Both the position numbers and the translations under genes were made by a program. From assembly GCA_004764695.1 (NCBI GenBank), contig SMSO01000007.1, positions 2,363,270 to 2,427,269 on the forward strand: a stretch of 64,000 bases of DNA, read 5' to 3'. Below the pieces are notes generated by a model. That model ran no database searches, had not been told where the DNA came from, and was given only the letters and a program-made list of their open reading frames with translations. Below are positions 41,371 through 51,891 of this stretch, piece by piece. Position 1 is the stretch's first letter; each line of letters begins with the position of its first letter. The DNA comes from Schizochytrium sp. TIO01 (taxonomy: Eukaryota > Sar > Bigyra > Thraustochytrida > Thraustochytriidae).

Positions 41371-44300
41371 AACTAACTCAGAGAGGGAGAGATTGTTTGC
41401 TTCAAGTTCAACTTAACACTTCAAAGGTCGCTTTGGTTTAGAGCAAACGGGTCGCATGCTGGCTCGGCCTGCACTCTCTTTAGGCAGAGGCAATGAGTTC
41501 AAATGTTCTAGCTTCAATTTGGGTAAAACCTCAAGCAAAACTATCGCCCATTGCTCGGCCTGCCTTATACAGTTGCGCGGGGCTTTCCCGGTCTCCGACT
41601 TCCATGCCTCGGAAAACCCCCAAACTCAAACTGGGTCAAGTTGTCGCTCACTTATTGCAGCTGTGCACACTTGTCTTACGATTCTTCGCGATATGCCTTG
41701 AGTTTTGGAAATCCTTTTCGGCCCAGTTGATCGAAGCAAACAAAAGATTGATCGTGATCAGTAGAAGAACTAGACAGACCCAGGAACTTCTTCCCATGCC
41801 CTCTCACTATTCGAAGGCAACTCCTTCAAATCTCCAAGCTGGCGTTGTTAAAACCTCACGCCAAAACATGACTTTGGCTAGTCGTTTTAGAATTGGGGAG
41901 TTGTCGATTAGTCGCATTCGATTCACTGCTGCTTTGAATGAAGTCCATACAAAACTTTGAGAACCTGCGGCCCTCTCATGATAGAGTGACGTACTATCCA
42001 CAATCTTCAACGCAGACTAAAGGCGATGCGTCGACGTTTGACCGTTCTGAGCCGCGAGGCGGTAACACTCTCGGCAGATCTGTCTGCAGCTATCCGCTTA
42101 GAGCAAGCTCCTCGGCACTCGAGTTTCATTCCCTGCAATTACATGTCCGCCCATAATGACACTAGTGCGGGTGAGGAAGCATCGAGGAAAACTTGTTGTT
42201 GTTCCATATGCACCTACTTTGATCTTTACTTCTCCGCCTTCCTACCCCCATACTTTCCCTGCCTTTCCTCGGTAATGTCTGTAGATTGTTCTAATAACTT
42301 CTGTCGCCCGAGATTGTTCCTATTAGCCTCATTTGATGGTGCATCAGCCTCTGCTAATGATTTTTCTCACTTCTTTCTTTCAAGTCAGAAAAAATAAACT
42401 TTAACTTTGAAGAAAAAGAAAAAAAGAAAGAGTTAAAACAAAAAGAGGACTACAGCAATCGTTATCTATCATCATGATAGCTAGGTAGGTGCCTAGGACT
42501 CAATAAACAGTGTCTTATAGAGTAGAAGTAGCAAAGAAATGATTCTGGGGTGAGAAACAAAATAGCGTGATAGCAAGGCAGCAGCAACCTATCGTATGGC
42601 AATCAGTTTCTAGTATGTTAATTCGAAGCAAGGTAGATTGAAGCGAGTGTGGTATTCCCCCGCGTTTTTCTGCTGCGAGCTCTATACACACAGCGGTATG
42701 TGCTGTAAACCCAATTTTTTATGCTATTGCAGCTACGTGAAGGCTTGCCAGTCACCGAGTCTGTCACGTCAATGTCTTTCAAACCAGCACAATTAGCGCC
42801 CGGCTTAAACCTAAATTTATCTGAGCTCATATTCTACGGTAATGAGTAAGGAAACAACACTACTATTTTTCGCCAGTCAGTAAGAAAATAATTACCTAGT
42901 ACTGCCATCATGCCAATAGAACCATGGCATTGCCTCAGAACACAGATGTAAATGTGTCCAGTTGCAAAACATACCTGCACTAAGGGCTCGTATTACATAT
43001 CTTGCAAGATGCAAACGCAATACAGGCGATTGCGCGTATGCCACCCGCCTCGTCGATGAGGGCCAGGGGCTAAAAACCACCTAAAGTTTAACGTGATGTG
43101 AGTCCCAGCCTCAATAAAGGTAGATTTCGAGGGATTCTGAGATTCAGGAGCCTGGTATCGACCCAACACTAGGGCATACCACGATACGTTATGGCATTTT
43201 ACGGCTTTTCTAGTTTTGACCCGTCCAGGAAAAGAAACCTACTATTGAACTTATGCCAAATCTGGACATCGGAAGTTCACAAGAAGCTAAGAGTTGTCGA
43301 GGACGCTTCTCTGCTACGAGCCTCAAGTGGAGTACAAGGGTGTTCAAACTTCCATGCATGTTAGATTTATAGGCCTCAGAAGATAAAACCACTTCATTTG
43401 GTACACTGACGATGTACCTTGCTTTCAGCCTTCAAATTGTTAGTCTAAGTTTTTCAGTCTGGCCCAAAAGAGATAAATAACACTTGCTTCTCTTCTAGAG
43501 TAAGATATTTGATGCAGAAATAGACACATTTGGGAAGAAGGAACGAGGTTCAAGTTTCTACAGAGAATAGCTTCGGCGTTCTGCAGAATCATAAGACAAC
43601 TAAAAAACCACTGATTCTTTCGTGCGCTTTTTAATGAATTGTAGCTACCTAGCTACAAGATTAATTTAGACAATTTTTGTAATTCAGTCAGAATACCAGA
43701 ATGGGCTTTTACTTTGAATGAGTTCAAAACACAGTAGAATACTGTCTCAGCACATCGTTTATTCCAAAGCTTTACAAGATTTGACAACTAGGGAATATTT
43801 AAAAACACTGAGTTCCCAGTCAAAAACAACTTGAAAAATATAAATTACAAAGTCAATTTACAACAACTTCTCAAAAACAATATTATTCTTTCTTTTTTAT
43901 TCATTTTCTTTTTGCATTCCCTTTTCAAAGCGCAAAAATTAGTTGAATAGTTGGAAGTACTTCAGCTCGATTTCGAAGTTTTTTTAATTCCTCAGTTTCT
44001 CCATACATTCTGATTTATCTAGAGGTCATTGCCTAATTCGGGACTCTCAATCTTCTCATGAAAGCTACGAAATCAATTTTCTTGTGTTTTGATAGGCTCG
44101 TTCAAAGGAGAGAAGACATAACGCAAAGAACATATTTGGATATGAAGCGCTTAATCTTCTCCCTTGCCTTGCCAGAAAAATGCAGAGCTGCTTATGGAGC
44201 TCATTGCAAAACATATTTATCTAGTTTATTTGCTGTAGATCATGTGAGACAAAGAGCCAAGCATGATGATTCAGCTATTATAAAAAATGCGATAGTTCAA

Positions 44301-44822
44301 AAATTCCTCTAGTACTCATGAGTTAGATAGAAAAATTTTGGCCCGTTGCAGGTTTGTTCTAAGGACTGCTTCAAATGCAATTCACAATAATTCTACCTCG
44401 TGGAGGAGAGACGAATCAACTAACCCTGTAAGTACTATTATCTGCAGAACATCAGTTACCTTGATATCTCTCGTAGAGGATACCTTTGCATTGCAATCGA
44501 TTTGCAAAACTAGACTGTATAAGTCTCCCAAGAATATACATTTCTATCTAAAATCCTTGCTTCTGTGGGAATACCCGCAAATATCAAGAATATATGGAGT
44601 TGAATTCAACGTGCAATGATATGCTTTAATCTAAAGTGACACCTCAAAAGATCAACTAAGGGAACTAAGGGAACAACCTACTTATTACCAAACTTAGTAG
44701 TTCGTACTCTAGAGGTTAAGTGCTATGAAAGGAAAAAAGACGTTCACCTTCGTTTACCGGTGCAGACTTTCTGCAAACGTTGCCACGCCAAACACAATTG
44801 TACGTATACAACTTGTACCACC

Positions 44823-45947
44823 ATGGCAGCTAGCACACGCACCTTTACTGCTCTCGACAGTGCTGCTGCACGCGGTGTCAAACTGTCGACTACAGAGCAA
44901 GATCATCGCAAGAACTTCGCAGCCGTTGCAAGCATGGCACAGAACGCTTACGCTGCGGACCGAAACAACTTGGGGAATACTTCGTCTAGTCAGACAAATC
45001 AGATGTTTGAAGCTGGTAGAGTTTTTGAGCGACATCGCAAAAATGCTGGCTTTACTCAAACTAGCTTTCTAGAAGTGTTCTTTGATCTCGAAGGTGATCG
45101 GAGGGCTGCATTTCGGCAACGCGGCAATCTCGATTTTTGCGCGGGCAGGCTCTTTGAGCGATTTAGTATTCGCACAACCCAACAAAACGCAGAATTTCTA
45201 ACTGCAGATCGCTTCAAAGAAATGCTTTCAAAATTTGGTACTGGGCAACCAATCATTGATCCTTTTGATGCGGGACGAATTTACGAGAAGTACGCAGTTA
45301 CATCCTCTGCAGAAGGTCTTACTCAAGAAAATTTCCTGAACCTGTGTCGCGTTTCCGAACTTGGAGAGAATATGGCTAGTCGCCTCGAAAACGATACTGG
45401 AATTATTGACGGCCACGCTGACGCTGCAACCAATAATAAACATTCCAGACGCTTTCAAAGTAAATATGATGAAAATTATCGTGATCGGACCAAGAAATAC
45501 ACTCACAGGCCTCCCAAAGTGAGTACTTTTGGCACAGATGAGGATTCAGAAGCTTCTAGTGATAATGAAAGTGCAAATGGGGTCCAATGGGCCCGCACCA
45601 CGGTAGAAGGAGACCATAAGCTTTTGCTTTCACAAATCGAGCTGACCTTGGACAAGCTAACGAAGGTAGACCAACAAATTGCTGGCCTTGAATCCGAATT
45701 GCATGCTGAAGCAAGTTTAAAATATGAGCTTCCCGAAGCTTACAGCGAACCAAAGGAGCGTATGATCCAAAAATACATTGCGGCAATTAAGCAGAGACGA
45801 GCTAAATATATCGACACTCTCAAGAGGCTTAAACGTCGGTCGGAGATGCCATCGCATAAAGACGAAATTCACGACTATGCAAAATTCCGTGGAAACCTAC
45901 CAGGCATTGTTCCAGATTTCCCCCTCGCTGACTATGAACTCATGTAA
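44823..45947 (+). CDS. Triple-repeat, coiled-coil protein (EF-hand-like)
   Basis: A 374-aa protein that I cannot assign to a named family. Residues about 61-92, 103-139 and 147-180 are three related segments. Each begins FEAGRVFER, FCAGRLFER or FDAGRIYEK and ends with a helix like TADRFKEML. The helix-loop-helix rhythm resembles EF-hands, but the acidic Ca2+-binding loop is not clearly present, so these may be degenerate. A charged linker (about 190-265) leads to a likely coiled coil at about 275-350 (LLLSQIELTLDKLTKVDQQI). The C-terminus ends in a short hydrophobic, acidic tail. The ATG at 44823 has an ideal context (ACCATGG); the frame upstream begins only with GTG. It converges with the next gene, 126 bp between stops. 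A cytoskeletal or flagellar role is possible but only a guess. Confidence 0.78.
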   Translation: MAASTRTFTALDSAAARGVKLSTTEQDHRKNFAAVASMAQNAYAADRNNLGNTSSSQTNQMFEAGRVFERHRKNAGFTQTSFLEVFFDLEGDRRAAFRQRGNLDFCAGRLFERFSIRTTQQNAEFLTADRFKEMLSKFGTGQPIIDPFDAGRIYEKYAVTSSAEGLTQENFLNLCRVSELGENMASRLENDTGIIDGHADAATNNKHSRRFQSKYDENYRDRTKKYTHRPPKVSTFGTDEDSEASSDNESANGVQWARTTVEGDHKLLLSQIELTLDKLTKVDQQIAGLESELHAEASLKYELPEAYSEPKERMIQKYIAAIKQRRAKYIDTLKRLKRRSEMPSHKDEIHDYAKFRGNLPGIVPDFPLADYELM

Positions 45948-46073
45948 AAATTACTCATTTTTGTAATCTATGATCTGATGTCAACAGAATTTAATGATAT
46001 TCATCAACTAAATTTGCCCCGTGCTCAACTTGCTGCCTATGCAAAAGAGAAACCAAATGCGCATCTTTCAACC

Positions 46074-46910
46074 TTAACGAGCGACTGACTTTGCTCTGAC
46101 ATCCATAAAGCGTTGCTTAATTGATGCTACAATCTCAGTGTCTAGTAGAACTTCGCGTAACACACTCACTAAAGCTTTCCTGTCTGTTTGCCCATTAATA
46201 AAGGTGGCTGATTTTGTTTGATTAGCATCGAAATCGTTCATATGCCGCATCATGTCAAGATAAATAGCTTCAAATGTATCTTCAGCTAAGATTAGCTGTG
46301 TACGTCGTGGTGACTCCTTTGCCTGCGATTTCGCATGTGTGCTGTGAGATAGATTTGCTTCATGGTACTTTGAGTTTTTTTCTCTCTTTGATGATGTGTT
46401 AGTAATCTTTGTTCGGAACGCGGGTCTTTCTTTTGAAAGACTTAATTGTTCTTCCTTCGCCATAATTCGTAAGACAAGACTTAACAGTGCCTCGTCTTCT
46501 CGGATTTTACCCATTGTACTTCTCAATGCGAGCTCTAAACGGTCTTGTATACTCAAGGACTTGTTACTGGGAGCCCCTCCACGAAGCTTCCGTAAAGCAT
46601 CTTGCGCTTGTTGCGGAAGAAGAATTTCTCGGAGGTTTTCAACAATCGGGTCTTCAGGGTCTGAAGTTTCTAAATTTCTACTATTCGTGTGTTTGCCCTT
46701 TGAAACAGTATGTAAGCAATTTGTTACATTTGTTTGACTTGCAAGAGTATCAGCCTCTGATATGAGCTCTGCTGCAGGCCTGATAATCTCGAACGTGCCT
46801 CCTTCCTCATCTACCTCGAAACTTCGTCGCAAATGCTCGCGAGTGCATCGTGCCCAATCAACTCCATTACGCTGGCCTGGACTTTGCTCCTCTTCTATGA
46901 GCTCCTCCAT
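46074..46910 (-). CDS. Hypothetical 278-aa protein
   Basis: I do not recognise this protein. It is hydrophilic, with no membrane segment or signal peptide. The N-terminus is acidic (MEELIEEEQ), the middle is charged with a helical stretch near DPIVENLREILLPQQAQDAL, and a basic Lys/Ser region follows. The last 70 residues (from about AEDTFEAIYLDMMRH to the end) look like an all-helical small domain. The frame continues upstream to 46973 from a TTG, but the first ATG is at 46910 (AGAATGG, A at -3). The true start could lie in an unseen upstream exon. Its stop lies 126 bp from that of the oppositely oriented triple-repeat gene, so their 3' untranslated regions may overlap. Confidence 0.6.
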   Translation of the reverse strand: MEELIEEEQSPGQRNGVDWARCTREHLRRSFEVDEEGGTFEIIRPAAELISEADTLASQTNVTNCLHTVSKGKHTNSRNLETSDPEDPIVENLREILLPQQAQDALRKLRGGAPSNKSLSIQDRLELALRSTMGKIREDEALLSLVLRIMAKEEQLSLSKERPAFRTKITNTSSKREKNSKYHEANLSHSTHAKSQAKESPRRTQLILAEDTFEAIYLDMMRHMNDFDANQTKSATFINGQTDRKALVSVLREVLLDTEIVASIKQRFMDVRAKSVAR

Positions 46911-47640
46911 TCTCGCTTCGGGAGCTTTATAGAGTTTTGGTACAGCAAAGACCTCTCTCTCCCCGGGCAGCAAAGGACTTTCGGGACTCCCTTTATTTCC
47001 TCTTAGTTAAAACTCTACCAGTAGTTGTATTTACTTTACATTTTTCACCGGATATATACGTGAGAAATAAATACTATGTCATCAGTAGCAGAAATGTTAA
47101 ATTAGTTTGAATCAATCAGCTCCCACAGTATCCATATGCACTCTGCTACGTGCAAAGACGAAAATTGATAGAGGTTAGGCCTTTGTATCACATTAGATAC
47201 AAAAAAAAAGGCATGCTCAAGTTTTCTTGTGAAATACATTCTCACAAATACACACGTACATGGAGGACTATTGCATTGAATCCAAGTTAGATGTAAGTCA
47301 TGTCCAAATTTCTTTACTTTGGATTCCAGTTCAATATTAGAGTGCTTAAGTTATGTTTGCCTTTCCCCCCAGAGAATCTGGAATGCCACATGGTTCACCA
47401 AATACCTGACCATTCTGGTCCTTTAGCTTTAAAGAAAACATGATAGCTCAGGAGAAATAAACATATACCATTAACTGTAAATGAATTGTCCAACCTGAGC
47501 TGAATATTCACTCTAGCCCTACAGGCTTTATAGTCTGCTTTCCTTTTCTTTTCCATTTTGGCGAACTTGGAACAGCACAGAATGAGTGCTTAATTTTTCA
47601 TATACAATTACTAAAAACTCTTTATAGACAGTGAAGGTAG
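46911..47640. other. Intergenic between two leftward genes
   Basis: 730 bp of AT-rich DNA between the hypothetical 278-aa gene and the dioxygenase stop codon. No gene or repeat is seen. Confidence 0.5.
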
Positions 47641-48741
47641 TTAAAGACGCGAGATTGCTTGTTTGTATGGCTCGAGATCCATCCCAAGAGCACCCCAGCG
47701 AACCTGGGCGGCCTCTAAAGTAGCAAGTGTCCAGTACGGATCTCCTGGCATAGGAAATCCTAGGACTCCTCGTTGCTTTGGCGTAAGAGAGACAAACAGC
47801 TTTTCAAAGGCTCCTATAGAGGGCTTTGTTGGATATAAGTCCCCCCCAGCAAGAACGTGTTTGATGTTGTAGAAGAACCTTGCAAACCCCGTGTTCCAAC
47901 TATTTACTCTGTCTGTGGCAGCCCGTTTAAAAACAAGATTACATACTAAACGTGATGCACCCGGACGAACGGGTCTTCCCCTATGCCAAACATCGTGACG
48001 ATATAAAAGAACTGTGCCAACACTGAAATCAACGAATTCCTCACGACAGTAGAGCTCTTTCCTTTGCGCATAAAGCTCTGGGTCAGCATGGCGGAGGTAT
48101 TCCTCTGCCTGAATACGGTCGTTGATCCAAGGTAGCACCCCAAAGCCCGGCATTCGGTATGGCCATGCATAAGCAGGATCACAATCTCCTCTGCGTGCTA
48201 CAATTCCCGTACGCCCATCACATACGGAGGAATCATCTAAATAAACAATCACCGCAACTGTTTCAGGTTCATGGAATGGCGGAGGATGGTTCAGATCATG
48301 GTTGGGGAAGTCCATGTGCATGCGTTGCTCAATACTCCCGTATGGACTCCGCTGTGTTGCCTCCATTGAAATTAAACCTTGGAGATTTCTGTCATCTTCG
48401 CCGTGCTTGAACCAGGCGTCTGCTTGGGTAAGACGGATGTCTTCGCATGCCAAGAGGTCTCGTGCGGCATCCTGTAGAGCGGGAGCAAGGAACAAATCAT
48501 TCAAAGATTCCTGAATTGCAGGGAACTCGAACTTTCCTTGGGATCCAAACGGCATCTTACCCTTTGTAGGCTGGCGTCTCTCTTGTTCAGCCAAGTTGGC
48601 CTGCTGCGATAGAGCGGATGTTTTGCATGCAGCTCGAACTTGTTCGCAGAAGTCAAGACTGTAGATTCGACCAGGCTCTAGAACACAAAAGCCATTTTCT
48701 CTCCATTGGCGTTTCTCTTCGGCGGTGAGTACTGAAGTCAT
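47641..48741 (-). CDS. Phytanoyl-CoA dioxygenase (PhyH)-family oxygenase
   Basis: A 366-aa Fe(II)/2-oxoglutarate-dependent oxygenase of the PhyH superfamily. Members hydroxylate lipids or small molecules using O2 and 2-oxoglutarate. The iron triad is visible: His142 and Asp144 in RMHMDFPNHD, and the distal His253 in HDVWHRGRP. Arg264 in PGASRLV is placed to bind 2-oxoglutarate. The N-terminus (LTAEEKRQWRENGFCVL) is the usual start of this fold. There is no signal peptide, and the C-terminus (ISRL) is not a clear peroxisomal signal, so a peroxisomal phytanoyl-CoA role is not supported. The C-terminal 90 residues, rich in Trp, Tyr and Pro, extend past the catalytic core. The ATG at 48741 opens the frame. 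The substrate cannot be read from the sequence. Confidence 0.85.
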   Translation of the reverse strand: MTSVLTAEEKRQWRENGFCVLEPGRIYSLDFCEQVRAACKTSALSQQANLAEQERRQPTKGKMPFGSQGKFEFPAIQESLNDLFLAPALQDAARDLLACEDIRLTQADAWFKHGEDDRNLQGLISMEATQRSPYGSIEQRMHMDFPNHDLNHPPPFHEPETVAVIVYLDDSSVCDGRTGIVARRGDCDPAYAWPYRMPGFGVLPWINDRIQAEEYLRHADPELYAQRKELYCREEFVDFSVGTVLLYRHDVWHRGRPVRPGASRLVCNLVFKRAATDRVNSWNTGFARFFYNIKHVLAGGDLYPTKPSIGAFEKLFVSLTPKQRGVLGFPMPGDPYWTLATLEAAQVRWGALGMDLEPYKQAISRL

Positions 48742-49467
48742 TTGGGGCTTCTTACCTTTCCAGAGCGCTAAAAATGGCCAAATTCGTGAACTACAATCTC
48801 TTCAATTTACTCTTCTCTTCATTGATCAACGAAGGTACCTATTACCTACATAACCTACCTACTACTTGTTAACTTGTATTTTAATATTATTCGAGTTCAT
48901 GTTATGTTATCATTACTAGGCTTTTATTTTTTACTTTTTAATATTTCTTTCATTTTTAAAATTAAAAGTTAGAAAAAATTGGGTTTTAGTTTCAAGTTTT
49001 AGTTGCCACAGATTTTGTTGTTTTAGGAATAGCAATATCCAATACCTAACAGATGAACCATTGATTCGGCAAAAGACTGTTTGAAAGAACTCGCTCCTTC
49101 CTCTTGGCAACCTCCCTGGGGCCTTATAACGACAGTCCTGGCTATGTCGTTTAGGAAGCCTTATGTTTGTTGGTCTCACCTCCTCTCGTAAAAAGGTCGT
49201 AAATGAAAGATGTATTTGCCAACATCGATGGTCTAAAATGGTATAATGCATCGCGTAATAGTTCTCAGAGATCCATGTTTACCACAGCGCAGCTTAGTGA
49301 CGCTTGTTTTGTATTTCTTCATAGGCAGATATTTGTTGTTTGGCTTTTGATACTTTTCATGAAATCTAGCCTTCCACAATGCTTTAGGAAATACAACCAA
49401 ACATAAGCGCAGAGAGGATACATTCAATACATATATATATTCGCTTTAATTTCTTGCTTCTTTCTAT
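48742..49467. other. Intergenic between two leftward genes
   Basis: 726 bp containing the dioxygenase promoter and the 3' end of the PH-CaaX gene. TACCTAC motifs cluster at 48835-48871 just upstream of the dioxygenase. No further gene. Confidence 0.5.
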
Positions 49468-51891
49468 TTAAATGAGGCTGCACATTGATATTTTGCATCG
49501 ATTACTGTCCCACAAATGTTTCTTAGGTCGTGCAGGACGCCGACTTGCTGCAACCTGAACATTCTCGTATCCGCTCCGACCAAGTTCATCACACCACTTT
49601 TCAGCCTCCGTTGTGGATTCAGCCTCAAAATATAGTTGACGTCCTACGCGAGTTTCTAGTTTAAACTGAGATGGGTTCCCACTAAGTACCTCAACTGTAG
49701 CATTGTCGAGGAGAGCAACCACAAGAGGGCGTGCAGAATCCTCTGTCCGATAGATATAGAGGAAATTGTGATGAACAATAACCCAGCGCTGCTTCCACGC
49801 TGAAGCCTTTGCTCCAAACACTGTTTGGGCGGCGGTTGTCGAATAAGTGCGCGCGAGAGGCTTGATACGAAGCTGACCTCTAATTCGAACCTTTCGAGCA
49901 TCCATGGTGGATGATGGTCTAAGAAGCTCCTGGCAAGCTAGTGATTCGTTATCATCTTCTTCATCACCCTCTCTGTCCTCTTCCATATTACTCACTTCAT
50001 CATTTTGAACATTGAGTACTCTATTCATTGCGGTGTTTTCTTGAACGACAGAATCTTCTTGTAAGAGCTTGATGTCAGAAGACACGTCTTGTTTTTCTCG
50101 AATGATACCACTTGCTATAGCACCGATGGCAGACCCTTGAATCATATACAGGTTTGGGCTGCTGAGCCCATCTCCATCAGAATCTGGACTTAGTTGGTAC
50201 TCCAGTGGGCTCGCGAGGCCGCTAGAACCTGACACCATTCCGATGTCGAGGCTTGCAAGACTAGTGGTACCAACTTTTCCTGGGGAATCCATATTAAAAC
50301 TGGATTCGCTACTCGGAGGACAATGGCTAAGAAAGCGCAAGCCTACAAGATCAGTGTCATCCTGATTCAAGATGGGTATTTCGGCAGAAGCTGAGATTTC
50401 CACACTTTGCTTTAGAGCCATGGCAACAACCTCAGCAGTAAGAGACTGAGCAAGACGGTAGGCGCTGACTGCCATAATATCGTTTCGTGCCTGGACATAT
50501 ATGGAAGGTTCATGTATTGAGGTAAGTGAGACCTCTTCGCTGATCTTTTCGGATTCGGTTGCAGTTTTCTTTTTTGCTTCAGCCTTAGCACGCGCACGTA
50601 AAACTCCCATGGCTTTAGCTCGGCCACGAGCAATTGCATATGCAGCCATGACTCGTGCTACGTGCTGACGCTGAGCATGGACCATGCGTTCTCTTTCTTC
50701 CTCTTTCTGCTTGGTAAGCATTGCCACGCGCTTCTGCTCTAGCCCAACATCTTTTTCCAGTACAAATGATGGCATTTTAACCTCGTGTTTCAAAGTTGTT
50801 GCCGAATGTGATAAAGGGGACGGCAGTCCTGGTTCTCTGTCTACTATGGCACCGCAAGCTGATCTAGAAGATGGAGAAGGCACAGAAGAATGTCGCGGAG
50901 AAATTAAATTCTCTTGCTTGTCGTAACCCACAATACTTCGCCTCCGAGCACGGGATTCAACCGGAGAACTCGATGGTGACTTTGATCCAGACAATGACAT
51001 ATGAGAACTCGGTGTGTTTCCTGCCGAGCTTGAATTTGTAACAGTTCTCTTGAATGCAAATGGAGATGCAACAAGAGCTGAAGCTGGCACAGAACCCATT
51101 GCTATGCGATGTGAATGGTCAAACGTATTTAAAGGTTTTTCCGCAACTGTTGATGCTGAACTTGAGTGCGTGCGACGAGCAGGGCTCAATACACTTGGAG
51201 AGAGGCCACGGATATATGCTCCAACAGGCGATGAAACATTTGCATACTTTCCAGAGTTCGTAATTGGACTGCCTCTTGGGGAGCTCTCCACGCTTCGAGG
51301 ACTCGGAGCTGGGCTCACTGCAGGACTCCTCCGTGGGCTTCTCTTATCAGATGGTTTGATACCACGAATGTAATCTGCAACAGGAGAAGAAACCTTGATG
51401 TATCGTCCTGCATGCGAACTGGTTGCTGGTCTACCCTTGCTTGTTCCAGCGGCGCCACGTTGAGATTGCCGAGAACTGATCGAGCTGGCCGAGTCAGCAC
51501 TGTTTTTACGTTCTCTCGGTGAAGGCGTTAGCGTTTGCTGAGCTACACCAGCACTATTCCTACTCGAGGCTGAGTTTGTGCGTGCACGGGTTCGGATTCC
51601 TGAAATGCTAGGGCTACCCCTTAGATTTTCATCTTGAAGGCGTGGAGTAGCTTTCTTCCAACCAACGTCATCTCTCTCGGAAAATGGAGAGCTCGAGGTC
51701 TGATCTCCCATTTTAGTCCTTTCGGAACTCTGCAGCCTTGTGTCATGTTGAGTCAATGGACTACCTTTATGCTTAGTCCCAGCCTCTGTTGGTGAGTACG
51801 TCTTGCGTTCTTCAGTTTGTAGAGCTTGTCGATGCTTCTCAAGAGCATCCTTGCGCTCTATACTGTTCGAGTTAGCCACAACGTTCTCCAT
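49468..51891 (-). CDS. PH-domain protein with C-terminal CaaX box
   Basis: An 807-aa protein. Residues 1-370 are Ser/Pro-rich and basic, full of SP sites that suit proline-directed kinases. They include a duplicated motif, GRYIKVSSPVADYIRG (162-177) and GKYANVSSPVGAYIRG (214-229). A Lys/Glu/Arg-rich helical stretch follows at about 385-450 (QKEEERERMVHAQR, then GRAKAMGVLRARAKAEAKKK). An acidic patch (EEDREGDEEDD) precedes a PH domain at about 672-776, with WKQRWVIVHHNFLYIYR and the C-terminal helix Trp in AEKWCDEL. The tail is basic (RRPARPKKH) and ends in CSLI, a CaaX box for prenylation. Together these suggest a lipid-anchored, phosphoinositide-binding membrane adaptor, which is inference. 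The ATG context is good (ACCATGG). PH and CaaX are clear by eye. Confidence 0.82.
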   Translation of the reverse strand: MENVVANSNSIERKDALEKHRQALQTEERKTYSPTEAGTKHKGSPLTQHDTRLQSSERTKMGDQTSSSPFSERDDVGWKKATPRLQDENLRGSPSISGIRTRARTNSASSRNSAGVAQQTLTPSPRERKNSADSASSISSRQSQRGAAGTSKGRPATSSHAGRYIKVSSPVADYIRGIKPSDKRSPRRSPAVSPAPSPRSVESSPRGSPITNSGKYANVSSPVGAYIRGLSPSVLSPARRTHSSSASTVAEKPLNTFDHSHRIAMGSVPASALVASPFAFKRTVTNSSSAGNTPSSHMSLSGSKSPSSSPVESRARRRSIVGYDKQENLISPRHSSVPSPSSRSACGAIVDREPGLPSPLSHSATTLKHEVKMPSFVLEKDVGLEQKRVAMLTKQKEEERERMVHAQRQHVARVMAAYAIARGRAKAMGVLRARAKAEAKKKTATESEKISEEVSLTSIHEPSIYVQARNDIMAVSAYRLAQSLTAEVVAMALKQSVEISASAEIPILNQDDTDLVGLRFLSHCPPSSESSFNMDSPGKVGTTSLASLDIGMVSGSSGLASPLEYQLSPDSDGDGLSSPNLYMIQGSAIGAIASGIIREKQDVSSDIKLLQEDSVVQENTAMNRVLNVQNDEVSNMEEDREGDEEDDNESLACQELLRPSSTMDARKVRIRGQLRIKPLARTYSTTAAQTVFGAKASAWKQRWVIVHHNFLYIYRTEDSARPLVVALLDNATVEVLSGNPSQFKLETRVGRQLYFEAESTTEAEKWCDELGRSGYENVQVAASRRPARPKKHLWDSNRCKISMCSLI

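Larger units (their letters stand above)
34555..44822. other. 10-kb repeat-rich gene desert
   Basis: The first several hundred bases must hold the promoter of the reductase-cyclase gene; a (TC)12 tract lies about 750 bp upstream of its ATG. The rest has no convincing coding frame. It contains a pyrimidine-rich stretch (35690-36050), the 82-bp minisatellite (36445-36691), a relatively GC-rich microsatellite field (about 37.9-40.9 kb) and AT-rich DNA from 43.4 kb on. Frames of 120-200 codons here are low complexity or random. I see no RNA gene or intact mobile element. Confidence 0.45.

Noticed and set aside
41493-41960. A 155-codon frame in the second desert
   Set aside because: No domain, no membrane pattern, and an overlapping frame (41456-41701) of similar quality. 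Chance is the simpler reading.
47641-48741. Peroxisomal phytanoyl-CoA hydroxylase assignment for the dioxygenase
   Set aside because: The iron and 2-oxoglutarate residues support the superfamily only. No convincing peroxisomal signal is present and the C-terminal third is unlike the named enzyme.
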